Translations under genes and position numbers: made by a program | The notes under the pieces: generated by a model | The model's input: the letters and a program-made list of their open reading frames with translations, nothing else | Database searches by the model: none | What the model was told of the DNA's origin: nothing | Part shown: positions 1 through 8,078 of the stretch, piece by piece | Position numbering within the stretch: the stretch's first letter is position 1 | Layout: every line of letters begins with the position of its first letter | Assembly: GCF_000758585.1 (NCBI RefSeq) | Contig: NZ_CP009281.1 | Coordinates: 5,270,001 to 5,334,000 of the forward strand | Source of the DNA: Paenibacillus sp. FSL R5-0345 | Lineage (GTDB): Bacteria > Bacillota > Bacilli > Paenibacillales > Paenibacillaceae | Direction of reading: 5' to 3' | DNA length: 64,000 nt

Positions 1-577
1 ACTGTTCTGCACAACCTGCACCAACCTGATTCTGATTGTTATACGTTAATTGTAGAATTCTCAAGCCAAAATTATGTAACACATCTAATAGATCCAGATT
101 CGTACCTAGACCATCCGTTTCTTGCGCCGTGATAATACCCGACTTATGGCCATTACGCTTGGCTGCACGTATGTCTCCTGCGGTTAAAGCTTTAACTAAC
201 CAATCTGCGGAGTCGAACTGAAGCTGAACTTCAGCCATGCTAGTGATCATGCTTTCTAAGGATTCTAAATGAAGTTCCCGGTTCCCCGCGGTAATTCCTG
301 ATTTATACCATTCACTTTTATACTCTGGGATCTCACCGCTGGCCGACAGCTTAGTGATCATTTTAGCTGGCATACTGCTGTATACCATCGGCTCATCTTT
401 ATAGGGCTCACACAGCTCTTTAATTTTTTCGGACACAGATTCTGGAATTGCGCTTGGAGATAAGGGTCCTTGAAATAGCAAATCAATATTAATGTTCTGC
501 TCATGTAAACGTATGGCCCGCTCTTCTTCTAGCTCCGTCAACTTGAAATCATACAAACCTTCATATGTGCTCATCAT
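1..577 (-). CDS. Membrane dipeptidase (peptidase M19) family protein, partial
   Basis: This is the N-terminal 192 residues of a peptidase M19 (renal dipeptidase family) protein; the rest lies beyond the left window edge. The block near the edge, GLRILQLTYNNQNQ followed by VGAGCAE, is typical of the family. M19 enzymes are zinc hydrolases that cleave dipeptides. The HxD metal motif expected near the N-terminus is not evident; the matching place reads NINIDLLFQG, so this is probably a divergent subfamily with uncertain activity. Two adjacent ATG codons (575-577 and 572-574) can start it. An AAGGAG site just upstream overlaps the stop region of the preceding ornithine-cyclodeaminase-like gene, so the two are very likely co-transcribed and translationally linked. 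The family call is good; the substrate is unknown. Confidence 0.8.
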   Translation of the reverse strand, partial: MMSTYEGLYDFKLTELEEERAIRLHEQNINIDLLFQGPLSPSAIPESVSEKIKELCEPYKDEPMVYSSMPAKMITKLSASGEIPEYKSEWYKSGITAGNRELHLESLESMITSMAEVQLQFDSADWLVKALTAGDIRAAKRNGHKSGIITAQETDGLGTNLDLLDVLHNFGLRILQLTYNNQNQVGAGCAEQ

Positions 578-588
578 GTGGTCGCTCC

Positions 589-1563
589 TTAAAATGCAAT
601 TTCAATCCCTTTTTGTAATCTAATTGCTTCATTATAAATGAAGTTAGCTGCTGCTAAATCCTCTATGGCAAGTCCTAGTCCTTTAAAAAGAGTGATCTCA
701 TCAGCTGTAGCTCTGCCCTCGATACTCCCGCTGATCAGTTCACCCATTTCACCGATGATATGGCCTGAAGTGATCACGCCTTCGTTCAGCGGAATTAAAT
801 AATCCCCAGATTCATTATGCGTGGATTCCAATCGGTCTACATACAACTTAGCTAACCGGACGACCTCCGAATCCAGCTCACGATCCGCTGGTCTGCACGC
901 TCCAACCGCATTGATGTGAACACCGGACTTCAGCCATTCTCCTTTAAGTACAGGCTCTGTGGATGCTGTTACGGTACAAATGATATCTGCTGGGCTGACT
1001 GCCTCTTGTACAGACTCAGCGACAACGATCTCTATACCATATTTACGGCTCATCTCTGCTTGGAAATCTCTTGCTTTTGCAAGTGTCCTACTCCAAACTC
1101 TGACCTCACGTATGGATCGAACCAGCAGCATCGCTTCCAGATGGCTTTTGGCTTGTTCGCCCGTACCAAGAATGGCAAGCACTTCAGCATCTTCTCTGGC
1201 CAGATAACGAGTGGCTACTGCGCTAACAGCCGCTGTGCGAATTGCCGTAATCTTTAGTCCATCTACTACGGCTTTCAGAACACCGGTAGAAGAATCGAAT
1301 AGCGTAACAAGTCCTTGATGGGAAGGTAGACCTGAGCCATGATTGCTTGGGAATACACTGATGATTTTGGCTCCTGCTACTTCTTCACCCTGCAAATAGC
1401 CCGGCATTAAGCCAATCAGGTTGCCTTGGTGCAGCGGGAGTACTTGTCTTAAGCTCTGTACAGCTTGTCCAGCGGACAAGTCCTTCAAAACAGATTCCAT
1501 CACTGTGATGCAAGACTCCATTGCTAATAGCTCAGTCACTTCATTTTGATTAATGACTAGCAT
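589..1563 (-). CDS. Ornithine cyclodeaminase / mu-crystallin family protein
   Basis: A 324-residue protein of the ornithine cyclodeaminase/mu-crystallin family, NAD(P)-binding enzymes that include ornithine cyclodeaminase, alanine dehydrogenases and imine (ketimine) reductases. A Rossmann nucleotide-binding segment reads ILGTGEQAKSHLEAM around residue 130, after the substrate-domain block GLKITAIRTAAVSAVATRYL. The start is placed at 1563 because a strong AGGAGGG site sits about 7 bases upstream (MLVINQNEV); a longer frame reaches 1611 but has no ribosome site. Its stop overlaps the ribosome site of the M19-family gene downstream, giving a two-gene operon. The pairing suggests catabolism of a small amino-acid-derived compound, but the exact substrate cannot be read from sequence. 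Confidence 0.85.
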   Translation of the reverse strand: MLVINQNEVTELLAMESCITVMESVLKDLSAGQAVQSLRQVLPLHQGNLIGLMPGYLQGEEVAGAKIISVFPSNHGSGLPSHQGLVTLFDSSTGVLKAVVDGLKITAIRTAAVSAVATRYLAREDAEVLAILGTGEQAKSHLEAMLLVRSIREVRVWSRTLAKARDFQAEMSRKYGIEIVVAESVQEAVSPADIICTVTASTEPVLKGEWLKSGVHINAVGACRPADRELDSEVVRLAKLYVDRLESTHNESGDYLIPLNEGVITSGHIIGEMGELISGSIEGRATADEITLFKGLGLAIEDLAAANFIYNEAIRLQKGIEIAF

Positions 1564-1741
1564 AAGACAACCCTCCTTTACTTCATTGTGAGAACAAATA
1601 TGGGAATGCAAAATTATTCTTTATATCATAACTTATACGCTTTAATTATTCATGTATAAAGCTGGAAGCCATGAATTTGTTTTACCACGAGCCATTAGCT
1701 ATACTTAATATAGTTCATATTCTATTTTAAGGAGCTGACGA

Positions 1742-2683
1742 TTGATTATGTCTAGTAAAATAACTTTAGGTAGAACAAATTTGCAGGTACTCCCTCTCGG
1801 ACTGGGTGCCAATGCTGTTGGTGGGCATAATTTATTTCCCGGCTTAAATGATGAGACTGGTAAAAACATCGTTCGCAACGCTCTTGATCATGGGATCAAT
1901 TTCATTGATACCGCATATATTTATGGTCCAGGTAGATCTGAGGAACTGATTGGAGAAGTACTGAAAGAAAGAGGCGGCCGTGACAATGTGGTCATCGCTA
2001 CTAAGGGTGCTCACAAGATTACTGGTGATAAGGTTACAATCGACAACTCTCCAGCTTTTCTAAGACAATCTGTAGAAGACAGCCTGAAACGCCTCCAGAC
2101 CGATTATATCGATCTTTACTATATTCATTTCCCGGATGAAAGCACACATAAAGATGAAGCTGTTGGCGAGCTTAAGAAGCTGAAAGATGAAGGAAAGATC
2201 AGAGCAATTGGGGTCTCCAACTTCTCCATTGAACAGCTGAGAGAAGCCAACAAAGACGGGCATGTAGATGTTCTTCAATCCCACTACAATTTATTGCAAC
2301 GTGATGCGGAAAAAGATTTGCTCCCTTATACACAGGAGCATGGTATTTCCTTCGTGCCTTATTTCCCTCTTGCATCCGGCCTGCTTGGCGGTAAATATAA
2401 GCAAGGCGATACATTCAGCGACATTAGAAAGAACGACCCACTGTTCCAAGGGGAGACTTTTGCTAAAAACTTGGAGAAAGTGGATAAGGTTCGCCAAATT
2501 GCCGATGCCAAAGGTGTTGAAGTCGCTCATGTGGTGCTCGCATGGTATTTGACTGTACCTTCTATCGACGCACTTATTCCCGGTGCTAAACGTCCAGAGC
2601 AGATCGTATCGAACCTGGAAACGCTAAAGGTTCAACTGTCATCTGAAGAGATCAGAGCGATTGATTCAATCTTTAAGGCGTAA
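1742..2683 (+). CDS. Aldo/keto reductase
   Basis: A 313-residue aldo/keto reductase, a TIM-barrel NADPH-dependent carbonyl reductase. The catalytic tetrad can be placed: Asp in FIDTAYIYGPGRSEE, Tyr in the same segment, Lys in VIATKGAH and His in LYYIHFPDE. Residues after QSHYNLLQRD and SGLLGGKY belong to the cofactor-binding C-terminal half. It resembles the IolS/YhdN type found in Bacillus relatives. The start is TTG at 1742, 7 bases after GGAG (1731-1734); an in-frame ATG lies at 1748 with less good spacing. It is a single-gene unit facing away from the minus-strand pair to its left and closed by a strong terminator. The physiological substrate is unknown. Confidence 0.9.
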   Translation: MIMSSKITLGRTNLQVLPLGLGANAVGGHNLFPGLNDETGKNIVRNALDHGINFIDTAYIYGPGRSEELIGEVLKERGGRDNVVIATKGAHKITGDKVTIDNSPAFLRQSVEDSLKRLQTDYIDLYYIHFPDESTHKDEAVGELKKLKDEGKIRAIGVSNFSIEQLREANKDGHVDVLQSHYNLLQRDAEKDLLPYTQEHGISFVPYFPLASGLLGGKYKQGDTFSDIRKNDPLFQGETFAKNLEKVDKVRQIADAKGVEVAHVVLAWYLTVPSIDALIPGAKRPEQIVSNLETLKVQLSSEEIRAIDSIFKA

Positions 2684-2703
2684 TAACGCCTTATAACTAA
2701 AGT

Positions 2704-2754
2704 AAGGGGTTGTCCCAGAAGTCATGAAATGGCTGCAGGGACAACCCCTTTTTG
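2704..2754 (+). terminator. Rho-independent terminator after the aldo/keto reductase
   Basis: A perfect 13-bp stem (2704-2716 with 2738-2750) encloses a 21-base loop and is followed by a short T tract. It starts about 20 bases after the stop of the aldo/keto reductase gene. Confidence 0.85.
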
Positions 2755-2760
2755 CTTTGT

Positions 2761-3120
2761 TCTATTATTTGAGCGGTTTGATTGGTTTGTTACGTTCATT
2801 GCGCTGCAGTTCATTCGTTGGATTCGTTGGAAGAACATCTTTAACTAACATGCCCACATGCACAGCTGCTATCGGACACAGCTGACCTTAAACAGAGCAT
2901 GATTACATATTTGGAATCCTAACGGCCCCCATAGCCGCTCTTGGCATGTAAAACATCCAATAAGGACCTTTTTCTAAGGAATAACGTCAGTGAGGTCCGT
3001 AAATCACAGTGGATGTATTAAGTTTCAGCGGTGCAGCCTGCCAGCGAGCCACGGAGTAGCGATCCTTGTCTAACCGCTAAAAACTCAGAGTAGTGTTTCT
3101 TATTTAATATCCTAAATTCT
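2761..3120. repeat. Non-coding stretch with two nested hairpins
   Basis: About 360 bases between the aldo/keto reductase terminator and the fabV promoter hold no convincing reading frame. Two structured parts are visible. The outer stem ACATCCA (2953-2959) / TGGATGT (3010-3016) encloses AGGACCT (2963-2969) / AGGTCC (2993-2998). A second stem is AGCGGT (3027-3032) / ACCGCT (3073-3078). It may be a dispersed intergenic repeat or a structured RNA; no known family was recognised. Confidence 0.4.
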
Positions 3121-3149
3121 TTGTATTAGTAAATATTGTTTGCTATACT
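3121..3149 (+). promoter_or_regulatory. Sigma-A type promoter of fabV
   Basis: TTGTAT (3121-3126) and TATACT (3144-3149) are separated by exactly 17 bases and lie about 50 bases before the fabV start codon. Confidence 0.6.
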
Positions 3150-3199
3150 TTCTCTGTGTATCAGTAGACTTAAATTTTTATACAAAGGGGAATTCCTTG

Positions 3200-4390
3200 A
3201 TGATTATTCAACCTAAAACACGCGGATTTATATGCACAACAGCCCATCCAGAGGGATGCGCCAAACAAATAGAACAACAAATTGAATATGTAAAAGCACA
3301 AAAGAAAATTGAGGGACCTGCGAATGTACTTGTCATTGGTGCTTCTACCGGATACGGACTAGCTTCTAGAATTTCAGCTGCCTTTGGTGCTGGCGCCAAT
3401 ACCATTGGTGTGTTCTTCGATAAAGCTGCGGAAGGTCAGCGTACCGCTTCTGCAGGCTGGTATAACTCCGCTGCCTTTGAACAACAAGCAGCAGAGCTTG
3501 GGCTTAAATCACACAGCATAGTTGGCGATGCCTTCTCTGATGCTATTAAAGAAAAGACCATTGAATTGATTAAAGCTGAATATGGCACTGTCGATTTAGT
3601 TATTTATAGTGTCGCTTCACCTCGTCGTACCCATCCGGTAACAGGAGAAACCTTCTCCTCCGTAATTAAACCAGTGGGAACAGCTTATTCGAATAAAACC
3701 TTGAACTTCCACACAGGTGAAGTATCCATGACCACTATTGAGCCTGCTACGGAAGAAGAGGTACGTCAGACAATCGCCGTTATGGGCGGTGAAGACTGGA
3801 GAATGTGGATCGATCAGCTTCAAGCAGCTGGTGTCCTTGCAGACGGTGCTACTACCGTTGCTTACTCCTACATCGGACCTGAAATCACTCACCCTATCTA
3901 TCGGGACGGAACCATTGGACAAGCCAAGCATGATCTGGAACAGACGGCGATCCAAATGAATGACCTTCTTGCGTCAAAAGGCGGACGTGCCTTTGTATCC
4001 GTTAATAAGGCGCTTGTAACACAGTCCAGCTCAGCGATTCCTGTAGTGCCCCTTTATATCTCTGCACTTTACGAAGTGATGAAGGAAAAAGGCCTGCATG
4101 AGAACTGTATTGAACAAATGTACCGCTTGTTCTCTGAGCACCTATACGGAGAAGGCAAGGCTACTACTGATGGAAGCTGCCTGATTCGTATTGATGACTG
4201 GGAAATGCGCGAAGATGTGCAGACTGAGGTTATGAAACGTTGGGACGAGCTGACAACTGAGAACGCTGCCGACCTAGCTGATCTTGAAGGCTACCGCCAA
4301 GACTTCTTCAATCTATTTGGCTTCAGAACAGATGGCGTAGACTACGAAGCTGATATTGATCCGAATGTCGACATTCCTAATATGGTCTAA
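3200..4390 (+). CDS. fabV: Trans-2-enoyl-ACP/CoA reductase FabV
   Basis: A 396-residue FabV-type enoyl-ACP reductase, which uses NADH to reduce trans-2-enoyl-ACP (or -CoA) in the last step of each fatty-acid elongation cycle. The N-terminal Rossmann motif is VLVIGASTGYGLASRI. The FabV active-site pattern of Tyr, eight residues and Lys is present as YRDGTIGQAK. The length matches the family (about 395-400). The start at 3200 is preceded by AAAGGGG; upstream in-frame codons would overlap the promoter. FabV is larger than FabI and is known in other bacteria to tolerate triclosan. It stands alone with its own promoter and terminator, so it may be an additional or replacement enoyl reductase rather than part of a fab cluster. 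Confidence 0.95.
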   Translation: MIIQPKTRGFICTTAHPEGCAKQIEQQIEYVKAQKKIEGPANVLVIGASTGYGLASRISAAFGAGANTIGVFFDKAAEGQRTASAGWYNSAAFEQQAAELGLKSHSIVGDAFSDAIKEKTIELIKAEYGTVDLVIYSVASPRRTHPVTGETFSSVIKPVGTAYSNKTLNFHTGEVSMTTIEPATEEEVRQTIAVMGGEDWRMWIDQLQAAGVLADGATTVAYSYIGPEITHPIYRDGTIGQAKHDLEQTAIQMNDLLASKGGRAFVSVNKALVTQSSSAIPVVPLYISALYEVMKEKGLHENCIEQMYRLFSEHLYGEGKATTDGSCLIRIDDWEMREDVQTEVMKRWDELTTENAADLADLEGYRQDFFNLFGFRTDGVDYEADIDPNVDIPNMV

Positions 4391-4398
4391 ATGCTAAT

Positions 4399-4450
4399 GA
4401 GGTGGTCCGCAAAAGTAGTGAATTCTACTGATGTGGCCGCCTCTTTTATT
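4399..4450 (+). terminator. Terminator after fabV
   Basis: An imperfect outer stem (about 4399-4413 with 4431-4443) and an inner AGTAG/CTACT stem are followed by TTTTATTTTT just after the fabV stop. Confidence 0.7.
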
Positions 4451-4565
4451 TTTCTAAGCATACCTTTCAATACGACACAGGATATATTGGCTTAGCCTCC
4501 CTCTATATGTTATGGTTTGATAGAATACTGCAAGTTCTACTTACATTCGAAGGAGTGAATCACTC

Positions 4566-5486
4566 ATGGTTAAAAAAATTAGTGTAGCGAATGGTGTACT
4601 AGACGTATCCCAAATTTCGCTTGGCTGTATGCGGATCGCGGATTTGTCTGCAAAAGAGGCTGATACACATGTACATAGTGCGTTGGAGCTCGGAATAGAC
4701 TTCTTTGATCATGCTGACATTTACGCAGACGGCAAAGCTGAAGAAGTATTCGCAGGAGTACTTCAGAATAATCCTGGTATGCGTGAAAAAATGCTGATCC
4801 AAACCAAATGCGGAATCCGCAAGGGCTATTTTGATTTCTCTAAAGAGCATATTCTCCAATCCGTGGAGGGCAGCCTTAAACGCTTAAAGACCGATTATAT
4901 CGATGTGCTCCTGCTTCATCGACCCGACACGCTGTTCGAACCTGAAGAGGTGGCTGAGGCTTTTGACATTCTGGAGAGCAAAGGATTGGTCAAGCATTTT
5001 GGGGTGAGCAACCAAAACCCGCTGCAAATCGAGCTACTCAAGAAAAATGTTAAACAACCACTCCTGTTCAACCAGCTGCAATTGAGTATAATGTTTACGG
5101 GTATGATTGATACCGGCTTCAATGTAAATATGACTAACTCCGGTTCGGTTGTCCATGATGGCGGGATTTTGGAGTACAGCCGTCTACATGACATGACCAT
5201 TCAGCCATGGTCACCTTTCCAATACGGCTTCTTTGAGGGTGTGTTCTTGGATAACGACAAGTTCCCTGAATTGAATGAGGTCATTAACCGCCTAGCTGCT
5301 GAAAAAGAGGTGACCAATACTGCTATTGCCATCGCCTGGATTCTCAGACATCCGGCAAATATGCAGCCTGTTGTCGGTACAACCAATACGCAGCGATTGC
5401 GGGATATTGCCAAGGCTTCTGATATTACGCTCACCCGACCAGAATGGTATGAAATATACCGAGCTGCCGGCAATTTACTTCCATAA
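4566..5486 (+). CDS. Aldo/keto reductase (YdhF/YcsN-like)
   Basis: A 306-residue aldo/keto reductase of the predicted-oxidoreductase subgroup that includes YdhF/YcsN. The tetrad is visible: Asp and Tyr in DFFDHADIYADGKAE, Lys in MLIQTKCGIRKGYF and His in DVLLLHRPDT. The nucleotide-binding part includes VVGTTNTQRL near the C-terminus. ATG 4566 follows AGGAG (4551-4555) at 10 bases. The neighbouring aldo/keto reductase at 1742-2683 belongs to a different subgroup, so this is not a recent duplicate. It is a single-gene unit closed by a hairpin terminator. Substrate unknown. Confidence 0.9.
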   Translation: MVKKISVANGVLDVSQISLGCMRIADLSAKEADTHVHSALELGIDFFDHADIYADGKAEEVFAGVLQNNPGMREKMLIQTKCGIRKGYFDFSKEHILQSVEGSLKRLKTDYIDVLLLHRPDTLFEPEEVAEAFDILESKGLVKHFGVSNQNPLQIELLKKNVKQPLLFNQLQLSIMFTGMIDTGFNVNMTNSGSVVHDGGILEYSRLHDMTIQPWSPFQYGFFEGVFLDNDKFPELNEVINRLAAEKEVTNTAIAIAWILRHPANMQPVVGTTNTQRLRDIAKASDITLTRPEWYEIYRAAGNLLP

Positions 5487-5491
5487 GTATA

Positions 5492-5537
5492 AAAAACCAC
5501 GAAATACGTTAATAACGTACCTCGTGGTTTTTCTTTT
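5492..5537 (+). terminator. Terminator after the second aldo/keto reductase
   Basis: An 11-bp outer stem (5492-5502 with 5522-5532) encloses an inner TACGTT/AACGTA stem with a 3-base loop, followed by TTCTTTTT. The A-rich left flank would also let it work on the other strand. Confidence 0.8.
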
Positions 5538-5541
5538 TGGA

Positions 5542-5602
5542 TGGACTCTCAGAGATTTGAAGCCTGCACAAATTGATTAAGAGTCAACTGCTCTGCCAAC
5601 TG
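5542..5602 (-). pseudogene. Truncated tRNA-Lys(CTT) copy
   Basis: Read on the minus strand, this segment matches the 3' part of the intact tRNA-Lys(CTT) at 27035-27107: 52 of 61 aligned positions are identical by eye. It keeps the acceptor 3' strand, the anticodon loop CTCTTAA and the D-loop, but loses the 5' acceptor strand after position 5602. T-stem pairing is also broken. Two of the differences form a compensating pair in the anticodon stem (GTTGA/TCAAT against GTAGA/TCTAT). It is in direct orientation to the intact gene and marks the left edge of the carbohydrate region. Confidence 0.75.
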
Positions 5603-5750
5603 GGGGCGGACAACGGTTATACTCCATAAATCAAAGCTTAGACACTCCCGTTCTTAACCGCAATTCAGCTAACCATTTGCACAACAAATCAATAGAACAC
5701 TAGGCATATAATGAACATAATAACAATTTAGCAATACTATGGAGGTTATT

Positions 5751-6881
5751 ATGAACTGGAAATCGGCGATTGAACACACGCTCTCCACCACCCGTCTTAA
5801 CATTAAGCACTTTGGTGACTCTTTTCCAATTGTAAGCCTGGGAGACGGCAAATATCATTTAACTGACCATACCGGCTGGACGGAAGGGTTCTGGTCAGGT
5901 ATTTTGTGGCTGAGCTATGAATACAGCAAAGACCCGGAGATTCACGCCGCAGCCATCCAAACGGTTGATTCTTTCAAGAAGCGCATGGAAGCGGAACAGG
6001 AGCTCGATCACCATGACATCGGCTTTCTGTATTCGCTGTCCGCCAAGGCCCGCTGGATCGTTGATAAGGATGAAGAATCGCGTCTGCTGGCGTTGCAGGC
6101 AGCAGACATTCTAATGAAACGCTGGCGCTCTGTCCCGCAGCTGTTTCAAGCCTGGGGACCGGAAGGCGATCATGATAACGGAGCCCGGATTATTATTGAC
6201 TGCCTGATGAATCTTCCGCTGCTCTATTGGGCAACCGAGCAGACCGGAGACAGCAGCTATGCGGATTACGCGAAGATTCATGCCGAGAAGAGCCGACGCT
6301 TCCTGGTGAGAGGAGATGATTCCTCCTTTCATACTTTTTATTTCGACCAACTGACGGGCAATGCCATCCGTGGAGGAACCGCACAGGGCTATCAGGATGG
6401 TTCAACTTGGACACGGGGACAGGCTTGGGGTGTCTATGGCTTTGCCTTAGCCTACCGCTATTTCAAAGAGCCGCATTATCTGGAAACCTCCATAAGAATG
6501 GCCCGATATTTTTGGGAGCATCTTCCTAATGATCATGTTGCGTATTGGGATTTCGATTTGCCGCAGGAGGATTCCACGCCCCGCGACAGTTCGGCTTCCG
6601 CCATCTTTGTGTGCGGACTCCTGGAGTTGCTGGAACATTTGCCGGAGGATGACCCGCAGCGGGCATTGTTTGGTGAGGCCGCAGAGAAGTCTATGGACTC
6701 CCTGTTGAACCGCTACTTTACCGCAGGCAGTCCATCTGAAGAGGGTTTCCTGCGGCATGGCTCCTATTCTGTCAGAGGAAATTCATCTCCCGATGATTTC
6801 ATGATCTGGGGTGACTATTTCTTTTTGGAAGCGCTGCTGCGTCTGCAGAAAGGTGTTCCGGGATATTGGTATGAGCACTAA
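5751..6881 (+). CDS. ugl: Unsaturated beta-glucuronyl hydrolase (GH88)
   Basis: A 376-residue glycoside hydrolase family 88 enzyme. It removes the unsaturated 4-deoxy uronic acid that polysaccharide lyases leave at the non-reducing end of oligosaccharides, by hydrating the vinyl ether. The two essential aspartates of the family are in place: Asp89 in DHHDIGF and Asp150 in RIIIDCLMNL. Other family blocks are TDHTGWTEGFWSG, GSTWTRGQAWG and the C-terminal GYWYEH. It closely resembles the cytoplasmic enzyme of Bacillus sp. GL1, and there is no signal peptide. The start is 5751, with GGAGG at 5741-5745; an in-frame ATG at 5739 would include the ribosome site. A TATAAT element lies at 5707-5712. 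It is followed by an AraC-type regulator. No lyase is in the window to supply the substrate. Confidence 0.92.
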   Translation: MNWKSAIEHTLSTTRLNIKHFGDSFPIVSLGDGKYHLTDHTGWTEGFWSGILWLSYEYSKDPEIHAAAIQTVDSFKKRMEAEQELDHHDIGFLYSLSAKARWIVDKDEESRLLALQAADILMKRWRSVPQLFQAWGPEGDHDNGARIIIDCLMNLPLLYWATEQTGDSSYADYAKIHAEKSRRFLVRGDDSSFHTFYFDQLTGNAIRGGTAQGYQDGSTWTRGQAWGVYGFALAYRYFKEPHYLETSIRMARYFWEHLPNDHVAYWDFDLPQEDSTPRDSSASAIFVCGLLELLEHLPEDDPQRALFGEAAEKSMDSLLNRYFTAGSPSEEGFLRHGSYSVRGNSSPDDFMIWGDYFFLEALLRLQKGVPGYWYEH

Positions 6882-6974
6882 AGTGATTACGCATCAGCCC
6901 CCCGTGTCACCCGTGGCTCATATGAAATGAATGATCTATACTGTAATTAATAACGGTTATTAAGGGAGTGTTCC

Positions 6975-7835
6975 ATGAACAGGAACGATCATTTACCCCA
7001 AAGATTTAAACCTAATTTATTTATGTACAATTATAAATATGAAAATGAGGAAGCCCATTGGTTTCACGCACATCGGGGAATTGAAATACTATATATTTAC
7101 ACCGGCCGCGGGGAAATCATGGCAGAGAATCAAACCTACCCTATCCGGGATCATACACTGGTCTGGTTTCAGCCCTATCAGCTGCACCGTGTGATGGTTC
7201 CTCCGACACCCAACCGTTCATATATCCGGACGAATCTGACCTTTGACCCCAGTCTTCTAGAGCAGTACCTCTCCGTTTTTCCTTTAATGGAGAAGTTTTT
7301 CCGCAGGATGTGGAAGGGCAGCCTTCAGATGCCGGTTTTCTATGATTTGCAGGACACCCTGATTCCTGATTTGCTGGAGGAATTAGATTATTCCACAAAT
7401 AACTCTGCAGCTGGCACAGAAGAAAATATCGGATTTCTGATGCTTCAGCTGATTCGTCTGCTTCAAAAACACATGTCAGGTGACTTGACCGAAGTTAGCC
7501 CGCTACATTCGCGTGGAGGTTCACATGCTGAGCGTATCACCGAATGGCTTGATGAGCATTACAAAGAACCCTTCAGCCTCGAAGTGCTGGCTGCCGCGAT
7601 GCACCTGTCACCCTATCATATTTCGCATTTGTTCAAGGAATTTGCAGGCATCACGCTGTCCGAATATCTGATGCAGCGGCGTGTAAGAGAAGCTTGTATA
7701 CTGCTTGCCAATACCACTAAACCCGTTAAAGAGATTGCGGCAGAAGTGGGCCATCTTTCCCCTTCATATTTCAGTCAGATGTTCAAAAACAATAAAGGGA
7801 TTTCACCCGAAAAATACAGAAGGAGCATCCGCTAA
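6975..7835 (+). CDS. AraC-family transcriptional regulator with cupin sensor domain
   Basis: A 286-residue regulator. Residues 1 to about 110 form a cupin-type arabinose-binding-like domain (HWFHAHRGIEILYIYTGRGE and related strands). The last 100 residues form the double helix-turn-helix DNA-binding domain: FSLEVLAAAMHLSPYHISHL for the first motif and VKEIAAEVGHLSPSYFSQMF for the second. The start ATG follows AAGGGAG. It lies 93 bases after the GH88 gene on the same strand, so it probably senses uronic-acid-derived sugar and controls that gene or the divergent-end cluster to the right. It ends before a long inverted repeat. Confidence 0.9.
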   Translation: MNRNDHLPQRFKPNLFMYNYKYENEEAHWFHAHRGIEILYIYTGRGEIMAENQTYPIRDHTLVWFQPYQLHRVMVPPTPNRSYIRTNLTFDPSLLEQYLSVFPLMEKFFRRMWKGSLQMPVFYDLQDTLIPDLLEELDYSTNNSAAGTEENIGFLMLQLIRLLQKHMSGDLTEVSPLHSRGGSHAERITEWLDEHYKEPFSLEVLAAAMHLSPYHISHLFKEFAGITLSEYLMQRRVREACILLANTTKPVKEIAAEVGHLSPSYFSQMFKNNKGISPEKYRRSIR

Positions 7836-7907
7836 AACCAGCTTTTTGGATGGTACAAACAAGAATAGAAATAATCCATCAAATACCTGTCTCATGATCA
7901 CTGCAAA

Positions 7908-7966
7908 AAATCACCCTTTCATAAAATGGAGTACTAAGCAGCCATTTTACGAAAGGGTGATTTAAA
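7908..7966. terminator. Bidirectional terminator between the AraC gene and the GH94 gene
   Basis: A 22-bp stem with one mismatch (7908-7929 with 7942-7963) encloses a 12-base loop and is flanked by A and T runs on both sides. It sits between convergent genes and could end transcription from either strand. Confidence 0.75.
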
Positions 7967-8078
7967 TTTATTTAAAGACGAACAAAGACGTGAAACAAGA
8001 AACAGATTGGAAACGGCAGGATCCGCAGCCAACGGTCGAATGTCTCACCTGCCAGTAAAATACGAGTGGTGTACTTCT

